This document shows, in pieces, positions 19,536 through 28,145 of a stretch of DNA of 64,000 nucleotides; within the stretch, counting starts at the first letter, position 1, and each line of letters begins with the position of its first letter. The notes below the pieces were generated by a model that made no database searches, was not told the DNA's origin, and saw nothing but the letters and a program-made list of their open reading frames with translations. Source of the DNA: Saccharopolyspora indica (GTDB lineage: Bacteria > Actinomycetota > Actinomycetes > Mycobacteriales > Pseudonocardiaceae); NCBI RefSeq assembly GCF_027853965.1, contig NZ_JAQGLB010000002.1, positions 310,001 through 374,000 of the forward strand, in the 5' to 3' direction. The translations under genes were made by a program, and so were the position numbers.

Positions 19536-19579
19536 CCGTGAGCGGTTTGTGGTGCCATAGCCCCCCAAACCACTCACGG
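19536..19579. repeat. Diverged copy of the 1134-1185 palindrome
   Basis: CCGTGAGCGGTTTGT (19536-19550) faces CCAAACCACTCACGG (19565-19579), forming an imperfect hairpin. It shares the CGTGAG...TTTGTGG core with the palindrome at 1134-1185. It follows the acyP stop, which fits a terminator role. Confidence 0.6.
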
Positions 19580-19744
19580 GCCATCACCTGCTGAAACGGG
19601 TCGGTGTACCGAGGCATCGGTGTTGCTCTCCGCCGTCGGTGACTCCCGGTTCGTCAGCGGTTCTGCGTGGTCGGGCCGGGCGGCAGAGGTAGGCTCGGCC
19701 GGACGTGACCAGGGGTACCAACCACGGGAAGGTCGATCGCAGCC

Positions 19745-22700
19745 GTGCACCTGAAGAGCCTGACGCTGAAGGGGTTCAAGTCCTTCGCCTCGGCCACCAC
19801 GCTGCGCTTCGAGCCCGGCATCACCTGCGTCGTCGGGCCGAACGGATCCGGCAAGTCCAACGTGCTCGACGCGCTGCGCTGGGTGATGGGCGAGCAGGGC
19901 GCCAAGGACCTGCGCGGCGGCAAGATGGAGGACGTCATCTTCGCCGGCACCGCGGGCCGCGCCCCGCTGGGCCGCGCCGAGGTCACGCTGACCATCGACA
20001 ACACCGACGGCGCGCTGCCCATCGAGTACACCGAGGTCTCCATCACCCGGCGGATGTTCCGCGACGGGGCCAGCGAGTACGAGATCAACGGCAGCTCCTG
20101 CCGGCTGATGGACGTGCAGGAGCTGCTCTCCGACTCCGGTATCGGCCGCGAGATGCACGTCATCGTCGGGCAGGGGCAGCTGGCGTCGATCCTGCAGGCC
20201 AAGCCCGAGGAGAACCGCAGGCTCATCGAAGAGGCCGCTGGCGTGCTCAAGCACCGCAAGCGCAAGGAAAAGGCGCTGCGCAAGCTCGACGCGATGCAGG
20301 CCAACCTGACCCGGCTCACCGACCTCACCGGTGAGCTGCGCCGCCAGCTCAAACCGCTCGGCAAGCAGGCCGAGATCGCCCGCAAGGCCCAGACCGTGCA
20401 GGCCGACCTGCGCGATGCCCGGCTGCGCCTGATCGCCGACGACCTGGTCACCGCGCGCGCCGACCTGGCCCGCGACGAGGCCGACCAGGAGACCGCGCGG
20501 GCCAAGCGCGCCGAGGTCGAGCGGGCTCTGCAGTTCGCGCAGTCCGAGGAGAAGACGCTCGAAGAGCAGGTCGCCGCGGACGCGCCGCGCCTCAACCGCG
20601 CGCAGGAGACCTGGTACCGCTTGTCGGCGCTGGAAGAGCGGCTGAACGGCACGCTGCGGCTGGCCGTGGAACGGCACCGGCACCTGACCGCGCAGACCGA
20701 GGAGCAGCGGTCGGGCCGCGATCCCGATCAGCTGGACGCCGAGGCCGAGGAAGCCGCCGAGCAGGAGATCGAGCTGCGCGAACAGCTCGAAGAAGCCCGT
20801 GAGGCCCTGCACGAGGTGGTGCAGCGCCGCTCGGAGCTGGAATCGGCGCTCAAGCAGGCCGAACAGGCCCACCTGGCCGCGGTCCGGGCGATCGCCGACC
20901 GCCGGGAGGGCGCGGCGCGGCTGTCCGGGCAGGTCGAGTCGCTGCGCGGCAAGGTCAGCGACACCTCCGACGAGATCGAGCGGCTGTCCGACGCGCTGGA
21001 GGAAGCCAGCGCCCGCGCCGAGGAGGCCGAGCGGGCGCTCGCCGACGCCGAGGAGGAGAGCGGCGGCTACGACTCCGACGACGCGGGCTTGCAGGAGCGC
21101 CGCGAAACGGCCGCCGAGGCGCGCGATGCCGCGCGAGCCCGGGTGGAGGAGCTGGTCAAGGCCGAGCGGGCCGCGGAGCGGGAGATCGCTTCGTGGAAGG
21201 CCCGCGTCGAAGCGCTGTCGATGGGTTTGCAGCGCAAGGACGGCGCGGGCGCGCTCATGGCGGCCGGTGACCGGGTGCCCGGGCTGCTCGGCTCGGTCGC
21301 GGCGCTGCTGACCGTGGAAACCGGTGCGGAAGCGGCACTGGCGGCGGCGCTCGGCGCGGTGGCCGATGCCGTCGCGGTGCGCGGCGTGACCGATGCGGTG
21401 GCCGCGCTGGAGATGCTCCGCGCCGACGAAGCGGGCCAAGCGGGGCTGCTCATCGGGACCGCGGCGGACCTCGACCGGTCGAGCTGGCCGCAGCTGCCCG
21501 GATCCGCCCGCTGGGCGGCCGACCTGATCTCCGCGCCGGACGGCCTGCGCGCGGCGGTGAACAAGGCCCTGGACCGGGTCGCCGTCGTCGATTCCCTGGC
21601 CGAGGCGGGCGAAATCGTCCAGCGCCACCCGGAAGTCCGCGCGGTGACCGCGGGTGGCGACGTGCTCGGCGCGCACTGGGCGATCGGCGGTGGCGAGAGC
21701 CGGCAGAGCGCCATCGAGGTGCAGGCCGCGGTCGACGAGGCCGAGCGCGAGCTCGCCGCGGCCCAGCGCCGCGCCGAACAGCACTCGGCCGCGCTGGAAG
21801 GCGCACGGGCGGAAGAGGAATCCCGCCGGGCCGAGGTCCGCGCCGTCCAGGAGCAGATCAACGACGCGAAGGTGCAGCGCGCCCGGAGCACCGAACGGCT
21901 CTCCAGCCTCCAGCGCGCGGCCCGCTCGGCGGCGGCCGACGTCGATCGCGCGCGCGATCAGCGGGTGAAGGTCGAGCAGTCCCGCGAGCAGTCCCTGGTC
22001 AAGCTCGCCGAGCTCGAAGAGCGGCTGCGCGTGGTCAAGACCGAGCAGGACGAGGCAGCCGAGCCCGACACGGCCGATCGCGACCGGTTCAGCGCCGAGC
22101 TCAGCACCGTGCGCCAGCAGGAGATGGACGCCCGCCTGACCCAGCGCACGGCCGAAGAGCGCGCCCGTGCGGTGCAGGGACGCGCGGATCAGCTGCGTCG
22201 CGCAGCGCGGCACGAGCGCGAAGCGCGGGCCCGCGCGGAGGCGGCGCGCAAGGCGCGGGAACGCGCAGCGCGCGTGACGCAGGCCGTGGTCTCGGGCTGC
22301 GAGACGGCGTTGGAGCGCATCGCGCAGTCGTTGCGCGCCGCGACGGAGGAGCGGGACGTCGCGCAGGCCAAGCAGAGCGAGCACGAGCAGGCGCTCGGCG
22401 CGATCCGGGCGCGGGTGCGGGAGCTCAGCGGTGAGCTGGAGAAGCTGACCGACGCGGTGCACCGCGACGAGGTCGTGCGCGCCGAGCAGCGGCTGCGCAT
22501 CGAGCAGCTGGAAACCAAGATCATCGAGGACTTCGGGATCGGCCTCGACGACCTGGTGGACGAGTACGGGCCCACCGTGCCGATCCCGCCGGGCCCGGCC
22601 GAGATCGCCGAGTACGAGGCGGCCAAGGAGCGCGGCGAGGACGTCAGCGCCCCGCCGCCGGTGCCGTTCGACCGCGCCACCCAGGAGCGCCGGGCCAAGC

Positions 22701-23383
22701 GCGCCGAGAAGGACCTCTCCCTGCTGGGCAAGGTGAATCCGCTCGCGTTGGAGGAGTTCGCCGCGCTGGAGGAGCGCTACAAGTTCCTGTCCACGCAGCT
22801 GGAGGACCTCAAGGACAGCCGCCGCGACCTGCTCAGCGTGGTCAAGGAGGTCGACGAGAAGATCCTGGAGGTCTTCTCCTCGGCGTTCGAGGACGTGGCG
22901 CGGGAGTTCGAGACGGTCTTCAAGGTCCTGTTCCCCGGCGGCGACGGGCGCCTGACGCTCACCGACTCCGAGGACATGCTGACCACCGGCGTCGAGGTCG
23001 AGGCGCGCCCGCCGGGCAAGAAGGTCAAGCGGCTGTCGCTGCTGTCCGGTGGCGAGAAGTCGCTGACCGCGGTGGCCATGCTGGTGTCCATCTTCCGCGC
23101 CCGCCCCTCGCCGTTCTACGTGATGGACGAGGTCGAGGCGGCGCTGGACGACACCAACCTGCGCCGCCTGATCACCCTGCTCGACCAGCTGCGCACCACC
23201 TCGCAGCTGATCATCATCACGCACCAGAAGCCGACCATGGAGATCGCCGACGCGCTCTACGGCGTGACCATGCGCGGCGACGGCATCACCCAGGTGATCT
23301 CCCAGCGCCTGCGCGGAGATGCGGAACCGGACCGGGCTCCGGACGCGCCCGCCGAAGGCGACGTCGCCGCCGTCCTGGACTAG
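19745..23383 (+). CDS. smc: Chromosome segregation protein SMC
   Basis: SMC is the ATPase of the SMC-ScpAB condensin that compacts and segregates the chromosome. The 1212-aa protein has a complete layout: N-terminal Walker A (GPNGSGKSN, about residue 32), a first long coiled coil (about 170-500), a hinge (about 510-660, beginning near GDRVPGLLGSV), a second coiled coil (about 660-1000), and a C-terminal head with signature LLSGGEKSLTAVA (about 1100) and Walker B VMDEVEAALDD. It is a GTG start. A terminator separates it from the convergent lectin gene; ftsY follows further on. Confidence 0.97.
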   Translation: MHLKSLTLKGFKSFASATTLRFEPGITCVVGPNGSGKSNVLDALRWVMGEQGAKDLRGGKMEDVIFAGTAGRAPLGRAEVTLTIDNTDGALPIEYTEVSITRRMFRDGASEYEINGSSCRLMDVQELLSDSGIGREMHVIVGQGQLASILQAKPEENRRLIEEAAGVLKHRKRKEKALRKLDAMQANLTRLTDLTGELRRQLKPLGKQAEIARKAQTVQADLRDARLRLIADDLVTARADLARDEADQETARAKRAEVERALQFAQSEEKTLEEQVAADAPRLNRAQETWYRLSALEERLNGTLRLAVERHRHLTAQTEEQRSGRDPDQLDAEAEEAAEQEIELREQLEEAREALHEVVQRRSELESALKQAEQAHLAAVRAIADRREGAARLSGQVESLRGKVSDTSDEIERLSDALEEASARAEEAERALADAEEESGGYDSDDAGLQERRETAAEARDAARARVEELVKAERAAEREIASWKARVEALSMGLQRKDGAGALMAAGDRVPGLLGSVAALLTVETGAEAALAAALGAVADAVAVRGVTDAVAALEMLRADEAGQAGLLIGTAADLDRSSWPQLPGSARWAADLISAPDGLRAAVNKALDRVAVVDSLAEAGEIVQRHPEVRAVTAGGDVLGAHWAIGGGESRQSAIEVQAAVDEAERELAAAQRRAEQHSAALEGARAEEESRRAEVRAVQEQINDAKVQRARSTERLSSLQRAARSAAADVDRARDQRVKVEQSREQSLVKLAELEERLRVVKTEQDEAAEPDTADRDRFSAELSTVRQQEMDARLTQRTAEERARAVQGRADQLRRAARHEREARARAEAARKARERAARVTQAVVSGCETALERIAQSLRAATEERDVAQAKQSEHEQALGAIRARVRELSGELEKLTDAVHRDEVVRAEQRLRIEQLETKIIEDFGIGLDDLVDEYGPTVPIPPGPAEIAEYEAAKERGEDVSAPPPVPFDRATQERRAKRAEKDLSLLGKVNPLALEEFAALEERYKFLSTQLEDLKDSRRDLLSVVKEVDEKILEVFSSAFEDVAREFETVFKVLFPGGDGRLTLTDSEDMLTTGVEVEARPPGKKVKRLSLLSGGEKSLTAVAMLVSIFRARPSPFYVMDEVEAALDDTNLRRLITLLDQLRTTSQLIIITHQKPTMEIADALYGVTMRGDGITQVISQRLRGDAEPDRAPDAPAEGDVAAVLD

Positions 23384-23392
23384 GCGGCGCAC

Positions 23393-23426
23393 GGCACCGG
23401 CGCGGCCGGGAGACCGCGCCGGTGCC
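23393..23426. terminator. Convergent terminator between smc and lectin gene
   Basis: A perfect 13-bp stem, GGCACCGGCGCGG (23393-23405) with CCGCGCCGGTGCC (23414-23426), and an 8-nt loop sit between two convergent stop codons. Confidence 0.8.
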
Positions 23427-23435
23427 GACGGACCG

Positions 23436-23969
23436 TCAGAGCGTGTCTTCGACCTTGATCTGGCCGCGCTGGACGACCCACTTCTGGTTCTTGTTGCTGT
23501 CACCGCAGCGCCAGAGGTGCACCAAGTCGCCGTTGTTGCGGGTGCTGCTGGCGTCCAGGCACATCTCCTTGCCGGTGCCCAAGGTGTCCTTGACGACCAG
23601 CTGACCGCCGCGGAGGACCCACTGCTGGTTCTTGTTGGTGTCTCCGCAGCGCCAGATGTGCACCTTGTCGGCGTTGTTGCGGGTGCTGCCCGCGTCCAGG
23701 CACATCTCCTGCTTGGTGCCGATGGTGTCGACGATCCTGATCTGGCTGCCGTCGATCAGGAACTGCTGGTTCTTGTTCGTCTCCCCGCACTGCCAGAGGA
23801 ACGACTTGTCGGCGTTGTTGCGGGTGGTCCCCACGTCGAGGCACTTGCCGCCCGCCGCGGCGGACTTCTCCTCGGCGGCGGTGGCGGGAAGCGCGACTGC
23901 GGCGGCGAGGGTTGCTGCGGCGGCTCCGACGACCGCGAAGCGGGCAAGAGCAGTACCGAGATGGCTCAC
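23436..23969 (-). CDS. Secreted ricin-type beta-trefoil lectin
   Basis: A 177-aa exported protein. After a Sec signal peptide (residues about 1-32, ending near LPATAAEE) it consists of three tandem ~45-residue repeats. Each runs from CLD through TRNN to a NKNQ(Q/K)(W/F) end: CLDVGTTRNNADK...NKNQQF, CLDAGSTRNNADK...NKNQQW, and CLDASSTRNNGDL...NKNQKW. This is one ricin B-like beta-trefoil with the QxW-type motif and one disulfide per lobe. No catalytic domain is attached, so it is a free-standing carbohydrate-binding protein; the sugar is not predictable. It stands alone, convergent with smc. Confidence 0.8.
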   Translation of the reverse strand: MSHLGTALARFAVVGAAAATLAAAVALPATAAEEKSAAAGGKCLDVGTTRNNADKSFLWQCGETNKNQQFLIDGSQIRIVDTIGTKQEMCLDAGSTRNNADKVHIWRCGDTNKNQQWVLRGGQLVVKDTLGTGKEMCLDASSTRNNGDLVHLWRCGDSNKNQKWVVQRGQIKVEDTL

Positions 23970-24197
23970 TTCGGTTCCCTTCCTGGGTGACCGGGATGCG
24001 GATTTCCGCCCCGGTGCGAGAAGTCACTCCGTGTGACTGGCGGGAGGTTATGAGGCGTCGTCGGTGGCGCGCCCGCGACACGGCACGACGAACCCGGGAT
24101 TCACACGACGGCGGAGTGACATCGGGGCGAAAAACCGCGTGAGCGCGCGTTTTTCGACTCGGCGAGAGGCGCGCTGGTGCGGGCCCCGGCTGCCTGC

Positions 24198-24482
24198 TCA
24201 GGCGGTGATGCCGAGGGCGTAGCCGACGCCGAAGGCGATCAGGGCCGCGACGGCGGCGGTACCCGCCACCACCGGCCAGCCGGGGCGGTGGTTCACCCGC
24301 CGCGGCGGAATGCGTTGCGGTGCAGCGCGGTTCCACAGCTCCGGCCGGCCCAGCTCAGCGCGGCAGCGCTCGCAATCGGCCAGGTGCGTGCGCATCACGA
24401 GCCACTCGACGTCGTCCAGCGATCCCGCGGAGTAGGCGTTGAGCTTGGCCCGGAATTCGGCGTGCTCGTCCTCGTGCACCAT
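24198..24482 (-). CDS. Membrane-anchored zinc-finger protein (anti-sigma-like)
   Basis: A 94-aa protein with an N-terminal helical region holding HLADCERC, the HxxxCxxC zinc site of zinc-finger anti-sigma factors. A Pro/Arg-rich linker and one C-terminal membrane helix (about residues 70-92) follow. The ATG at 24482 is preceded by GGGGGT. No ECF sigma gene is adjacent, so it may be an orphan anti-sigma factor or a related membrane regulator. The small size and topology are usual for the family. Confidence 0.6.
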   Translation of the reverse strand: MVHEDEHAEFRAKLNAYSAGSLDDVEWLVMRTHLADCERCRAELGRPELWNRAAPQRIPPRRVNHRPGWPVVAGTAAVAALIAFGVGYALGITA

Positions 24483-24640
24483 CGACCCCCGTCCCCAGTG
24501 CGTTCGTGTGGTTAATCGTCCCAGCGGAAGCGGTGCTGAAGGGGGCGACCGGTCGGTTTCGGCGTGGAGATCCGCGTGCGGGAGGATGTTCGGTGGACCG
24601 GCAACCGCGCGCGGCGTCCACCGGAGCTCAGGAGGAGACC

Positions 24641-25276
24641 ATGACCAACCCCTACGGCCCGCCGCCAGGCCAGCAGCCGTACCCCCAGCAGGGGTATCCG
24701 CAGCAGGGTTACCCGCAGTCCGGCCCGATGCCGATGCAGCAGCCGATGGCCCCGCAGGGCCATCCGCAGTCCGGCCCGATGCCGGCGGCGCCGCAGGGCT
24801 ATCCGCAGCAGGGCGGTTACCCGCAGCAGCAGGGCTACCAGCAGCCGGCCCCGCCGCAGCCGCAGATGGCACCGCCCGCGCCGGGCATGGCACGAGTGCT
24901 GATCGACTGCTCGTACCACTGGATCACCTGGGCCTTCATGCTCTTCAAGCCGCAGGTCACCATCAACGGCCAGCCCGGCCCGATCCTGACCTGGGGCAAG
25001 ACCCCGGTCGACCTGCCGCCCGGCCAGTACCAGATCCAGGTGCACGTCAACTACCTGTGGAAGCTGGGCTACGCGAGCGCGGTGATCCCGCTGACCGTCG
25101 GCCAGCAGCAGGACGTCTACTACAAGGCGCCCGCGTTCCCGTTCATCGACGGCGCGGTCGGGCCGACGCCGCAGGACGCGCCCGGCACCGGAATCGCCAT
25201 GGGCATCTTCTTCGGCAGCATCGGCTTCGCCGTCCTGATGATCCTCATCTCGATCATCACCACCGCCACGATGTGA
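24641..25276 (+). CDS. Pro/Gln/Gly-rich membrane protein
   Basis: A 211-aa protein. Residues 1-85 are low-complexity with repeated YPQQG and PQSGPMP units. A compact beta-rich domain (about 86-175) contains [14 protein letters not shown] and [19 protein letters not shown]-terminal membrane helix (about 185-208) ends ITTATM. The ATG at 24641 has GGAGGAG directly upstream; the frame open before it is not coding-like. Many actinobacterial proteins combine such disordered N-termini with a membrane anchor. The function is unknown. A strong terminator follows immediately. Confidence 0.7.
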   Translation: MTNPYGPPPGQQPYPQQGYPQQGYPQSGPMPMQQPMAPQGHPQSGPMPAAPQGYPQQGGYPQQQGYQQPAPPQPQMAPPAPGMARVLIDCSYHWITWAFMLFKPQVTINGQPGPILTWGKTPVDLPPGQYQIQVHVNYLWKLGYASAVIPLTVGQQQDVYYKAPAFPFIDGAVGPTPQDAPGTGIAMGIFFGSIGFAVLMILISIITTATM

Positions 25277-25285
25277 ATCCCCTGC

Positions 25286-25315
25286 CGGGGTCGGTTCGAC
25301 GTCGAACCGACCCCG
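25286..25315. terminator. Bidirectional terminator hairpin
   Basis: CGGGGTCGGTTCGAC pairs perfectly with GTCGAACCGACCCCG (25286-25315) between the convergent membrane-protein and symporter genes. Confidence 0.8.
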
Positions 25316-25319
25316 TGGC

Positions 25320-26822
25320 TCACGGCTTGTCGGCGTGCTCGACCTCGGGTTCGGCGGCCGGGTGGCGCAGCGACAGCAGACCGCCCACCACCAGCGTCAC
25401 GAGCACGCCCAACGGCGTGTACCAGGGGAAGGCCAGCGACGACTCGCCGCCCTCGCCGTCCGGGAACTGCACCCCGAACACGAAGACCAGCACCACCGCG
25501 ATCGTCGCGCAGAAGGCGATCGTGGCGTCCGCCTGCCGGGCGCGCTTCACCAGCAGCCCCAGCAGGAACGCGCCGAGCAGCGCCCCGTAGGTGTAGCTGG
25601 CGATGCTGAGCCCGACCTCCACCACCGGGTTGTCGGTGCTGCTGAACATCGACGCGAACACCACGAACACCACGGCCCAGACCAGCGTCCAGAGCTTGCC
25701 CATCCGCAGCACGGCCGCGTCGTCCAGCTTCCGCTTGGCCAGCCGCTGGTAGAGGTCGCTGACGGTGGAGGTGGACAGCGAGTTCAGCGACGAGGCCAGG
25801 GTGCTCATCGCGGCGGCCAGGATCCCGGCGATGAGCAGCCCGGACAGCCCCGGCGGCAGGTCGTTGACGATGAACGTCGGGAACAGCTCGTCCTTGCTGG
25901 CCATGCCCAGCTCGGCCGGCGCCGCACCGCGGAAGAACGACCACAGCATGGTGCCGATCAGCAGGAACAGCGCGAACTGCAGGGCCACCACGAAACCGCT
26001 GGCGATCAGCGCCTTCTGGCTGTCCCGCACGTTCCGGCAGGCCAGCAGCCGCTGCACCATGAGCTGGTCGGCGCCGTGCGAGGCCATCGCGAACACCGCG
26101 CCGCCGAGCACCGCGGTGAGGAACGCGTACTGGTCGGTGACGATCGACGAGGTGAAGTCCAGCAGCTGGAACTTGCCCGCCTCCAGCGCGGTGCCGAACC
26201 AGTCCGACGGCAACTGACCGGCCAGCACCACCGCGGCCACGATCGCGCCTCCGACGTAGACGACCATCTGGATCGCGTCGACCCACACCACCGCCTTGAT
26301 CCCGCCGAGGTAGGTGTAGATCACCGTCAGCACCGCCAGGACCAGCACGATCTGCCAGTACGCCAGGTCGATGCCGAAGGCCGCCAGCATCACCTTCACC
26401 GGGATCGCGGTGGCGAACAGCCGCAGCCCGTCGGCCAGCAACCGGGTGATCAGGAACGTCACCGACGCGGTGCCCTGCAGCCCGGCGCCGAACCGCTGGC
26501 CGAGGAACTCGTAGGCGCTGACCAGGTTCCCGGCGAAGTACTTCGGCAGCAGCACGAAGGCCACCACGACCCGGCCGATCAGGTAGCCGATGGCCAGCTG
26601 CAGGTAGGTGAAGCTGCCGAGGTAGGCCACCGTCGGCACGCTGATCACCGTCAGCGTGGAGGTCTCGGTGGCGACCACCGAGAAGCACACCGCCCACCAG
26701 GGCAGCTGCCTGCTGCCGACGAAGTAGTCCTGGGAGCTCTTCTGCCTGCCGCCCAGCAGCAGTCCGAGCACCGGCATGGCGACCAGGTACAGGCCGATCA
26801 CGGCCAGGTCGAGTGATCGCAT
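25320..26822 (-). CDS. Sodium:solute symporter family transporter
   Basis: A 500-aa SSF permease with about 13 hydrophobic spans, importing a solute with sodium. It contains the family signature region GGIKAVVWVDAIQ and an N-terminal QKSSQDYFVGSRQLPWWAV. The gene starts 8 bp after the anhydro-MurNAc kinase gene on the same strand, so the two almost certainly form an operon. By context the substrate is probably anhydro-N-acetylmuramic acid or a related amino sugar. SSF members also carry sialic acid, glucose or proline, so the substrate is inference. Confidence 0.8.
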   Translation of the reverse strand: MRSLDLAVIGLYLVAMPVLGLLLGGRQKSSQDYFVGSRQLPWWAVCFSVVATETSTLTVISVPTVAYLGSFTYLQLAIGYLIGRVVVAFVLLPKYFAGNLVSAYEFLGQRFGAGLQGTASVTFLITRLLADGLRLFATAIPVKVMLAAFGIDLAYWQIVLVLAVLTVIYTYLGGIKAVVWVDAIQMVVYVGGAIVAAVVLAGQLPSDWFGTALEAGKFQLLDFTSSIVTDQYAFLTAVLGGAVFAMASHGADQLMVQRLLACRNVRDSQKALIASGFVVALQFALFLLIGTMLWSFFRGAAPAELGMASKDELFPTFIVNDLPPGLSGLLIAGILAAAMSTLASSLNSLSTSTVSDLYQRLAKRKLDDAAVLRMGKLWTLVWAVVFVVFASMFSSTDNPVVEVGLSIASYTYGALLGAFLLGLLVKRARQADATIAFCATIAVVLVFVFGVQFPDGEGGESSLAFPWYTPLGVLVTLVVGGLLSLRHPAAEPEVEHADKP

Positions 26823-26830
26823 GCTGCCTC

Positions 26831-28003
26831 CTACGCGGTGTCACCGGGCTGCACGCGCAGCCGGGTCGGCGGGTGGACGGCCGGGGCGGGCAACCGCAGC
26901 GGTCCGGCTCCAGGGGTGATGCTGCCCAACAACCGGGGCCCGGCGGCCCCCGTGGTGCCCGGCGTGTTGCCGGAAGTGCCGTGCCAGGTGAGGAACCCGA
27001 GCAGCGCGGTGAGCAGTGCTTCCTTGCTGTCGGACGGTAGTCCGAGCTCGTCGCTGACCAGCACGGGTACCTCCAGCAGGCGGCGCAGCGCGGCGAGCAG
27101 GACGGGATTGCGCACCCCGCCGCCGGAAGCGACGACCCGGACGGCTCCCGCCGCGCGGCACGCGTCGGCGACGGTGTGCGCGGTCAGCTCGGTCAGCGTG
27201 GCCAGCAGGTCGGCGTCGGCGATGTCCACCTGGGCCAGCGCCCGGTCCAGGTAGGCGACGTTGAACCGCTCCTTGCCGGTCGACTTCGGCGGCGGCAGGC
27301 GGTAGTACTCGTCGGCGAGCAGCACGTCCAGCAGATCGGCCCGCACGGTCCCGCCCGCGGCGATCGCACCGTCGGTGTCCTGCGGTTGCCCGCTCACCCG
27401 GGCGGCGGCGAGGTCGATCAGCGCGTTGCCGGGGCCGGTGTCGTAGGCCAGCGGCCGAGCACCGCCGACCACGGTGATGTTGGCGATGCCGCCGATGTTC
27501 AGCGCCACGCCGGGCCCCGGCTCGTCGGCCAGCCACAGCGCGTCCAGGACACCGGCCAGCGGAGCGCCGTGCCCGCCGGCGGCGACGTCGCGGGCGCGCA
27601 GGTCCGACACGACGGGCAGTCCGGTCGCCTCGGCGATCCACGCGGGCTGCCCGATCTGCAGCGTGCCGCGCGCCCGGCCGTCCTGAACCCAGTGGTAGAG
27701 CGTCTGGCCCAGCGACGCGACGAAGTCCGCGCGGCCGTCCGCGAGCTCCAGCCCGACGCCCGCGGCGGTGGCGAAGTGCTGCCCGACGAGGGTGTCGAGG
27801 CGGCACAGCTCCGCAGCGCTGCACGGCGCGGGCGGCAGCGCCGCCAGCAGGTCCCGGTGCAGGTCGGGGGGATAGGCCACCGTCGTGCTGCCCAGCGGCC
27901 GGAGCTCCAGCACGTCGCCGTCCAGCCGCAGCTCGGCCGCGGCGACGTCGACGCCGTCCATCGACGTGCCGGAGATCAGCCCGAGCACTCGCCACCAGTT
28001 CAC
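26831..28003 (-). CDS. anmK: Anhydro-N-acetylmuramic acid kinase
   Basis: AnmK cleaves the 1,6-anhydro bond of anhydro-MurNAc and phosphorylates it to MurNAc-6-P, a step of cell-wall recycling. The 390-aa product shows the phosphate-binding start LISGTSMDGVD, a mid motif ALNIGGIANIT, the catalytic region YDTGPGNALID, and VVASGGGVRNPVL near the C-terminus. The GTG at 28003 gives MNWWRVLGLIS; a start a few codons in (RVLGLIS) is possible. It is divergent from ftsY and pairs with the downstream symporter. MurQ and the recycling hydrolases are not in the window. Confidence 0.92.
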   Translation of the reverse strand: MNWWRVLGLISGTSMDGVDVAAAELRLDGDVLELRPLGSTTVAYPPDLHRDLLAALPPAPCSAAELCRLDTLVGQHFATAAGVGLELADGRADFVASLGQTLYHWVQDGRARGTLQIGQPAWIAEATGLPVVSDLRARDVAAGGHGAPLAGVLDALWLADEPGPGVALNIGGIANITVVGGARPLAYDTGPGNALIDLAAARVSGQPQDTDGAIAAGGTVRADLLDVLLADEYYRLPPPKSTGKERFNVAYLDRALAQVDIADADLLATLTELTAHTVADACRAAGAVRVVASGGGVRNPVLLAALRRLLEVPVLVSDELGLPSDSKEALLTALLGFLTWHGTSGNTPGTTGAAGPRLLGSITPGAGPLRLPAPAVHPPTRLRVQPGDTA

Positions 28004-28015
28004 GTATGTGGTCTA

Positions 28016-28039
28016 TTGCACAGTCAATGACAAATGCAA
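28016..28039. promoter_or_regulatory. Possible operator in anmK-ftsY gap
   Basis: TTGCA (28016-28020) and its inverse TGCAA (28035-28039) lie 14 nt apart in a notably AT-rich patch just upstream of the anmK start. The patch may hold the anmK promoter and a regulator site. Confidence 0.3.
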
Positions 28040-28145
28040 GCGTCGAAGAAGTTTTGTTGGTTATTTGCCCACTGCACCGCTTCAGCGAACCGACCCGTCC
28101 GGGGCGTGTGCCAGCGCCGGAATCAGCAGGTGGGAGGATGGGCGC

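Noticed and set aside
19569-23503. Long minus-strand ORF opposite smc
   Set aside because: It is the shadow of the coiled-coil smc gene and has no domain of its own.
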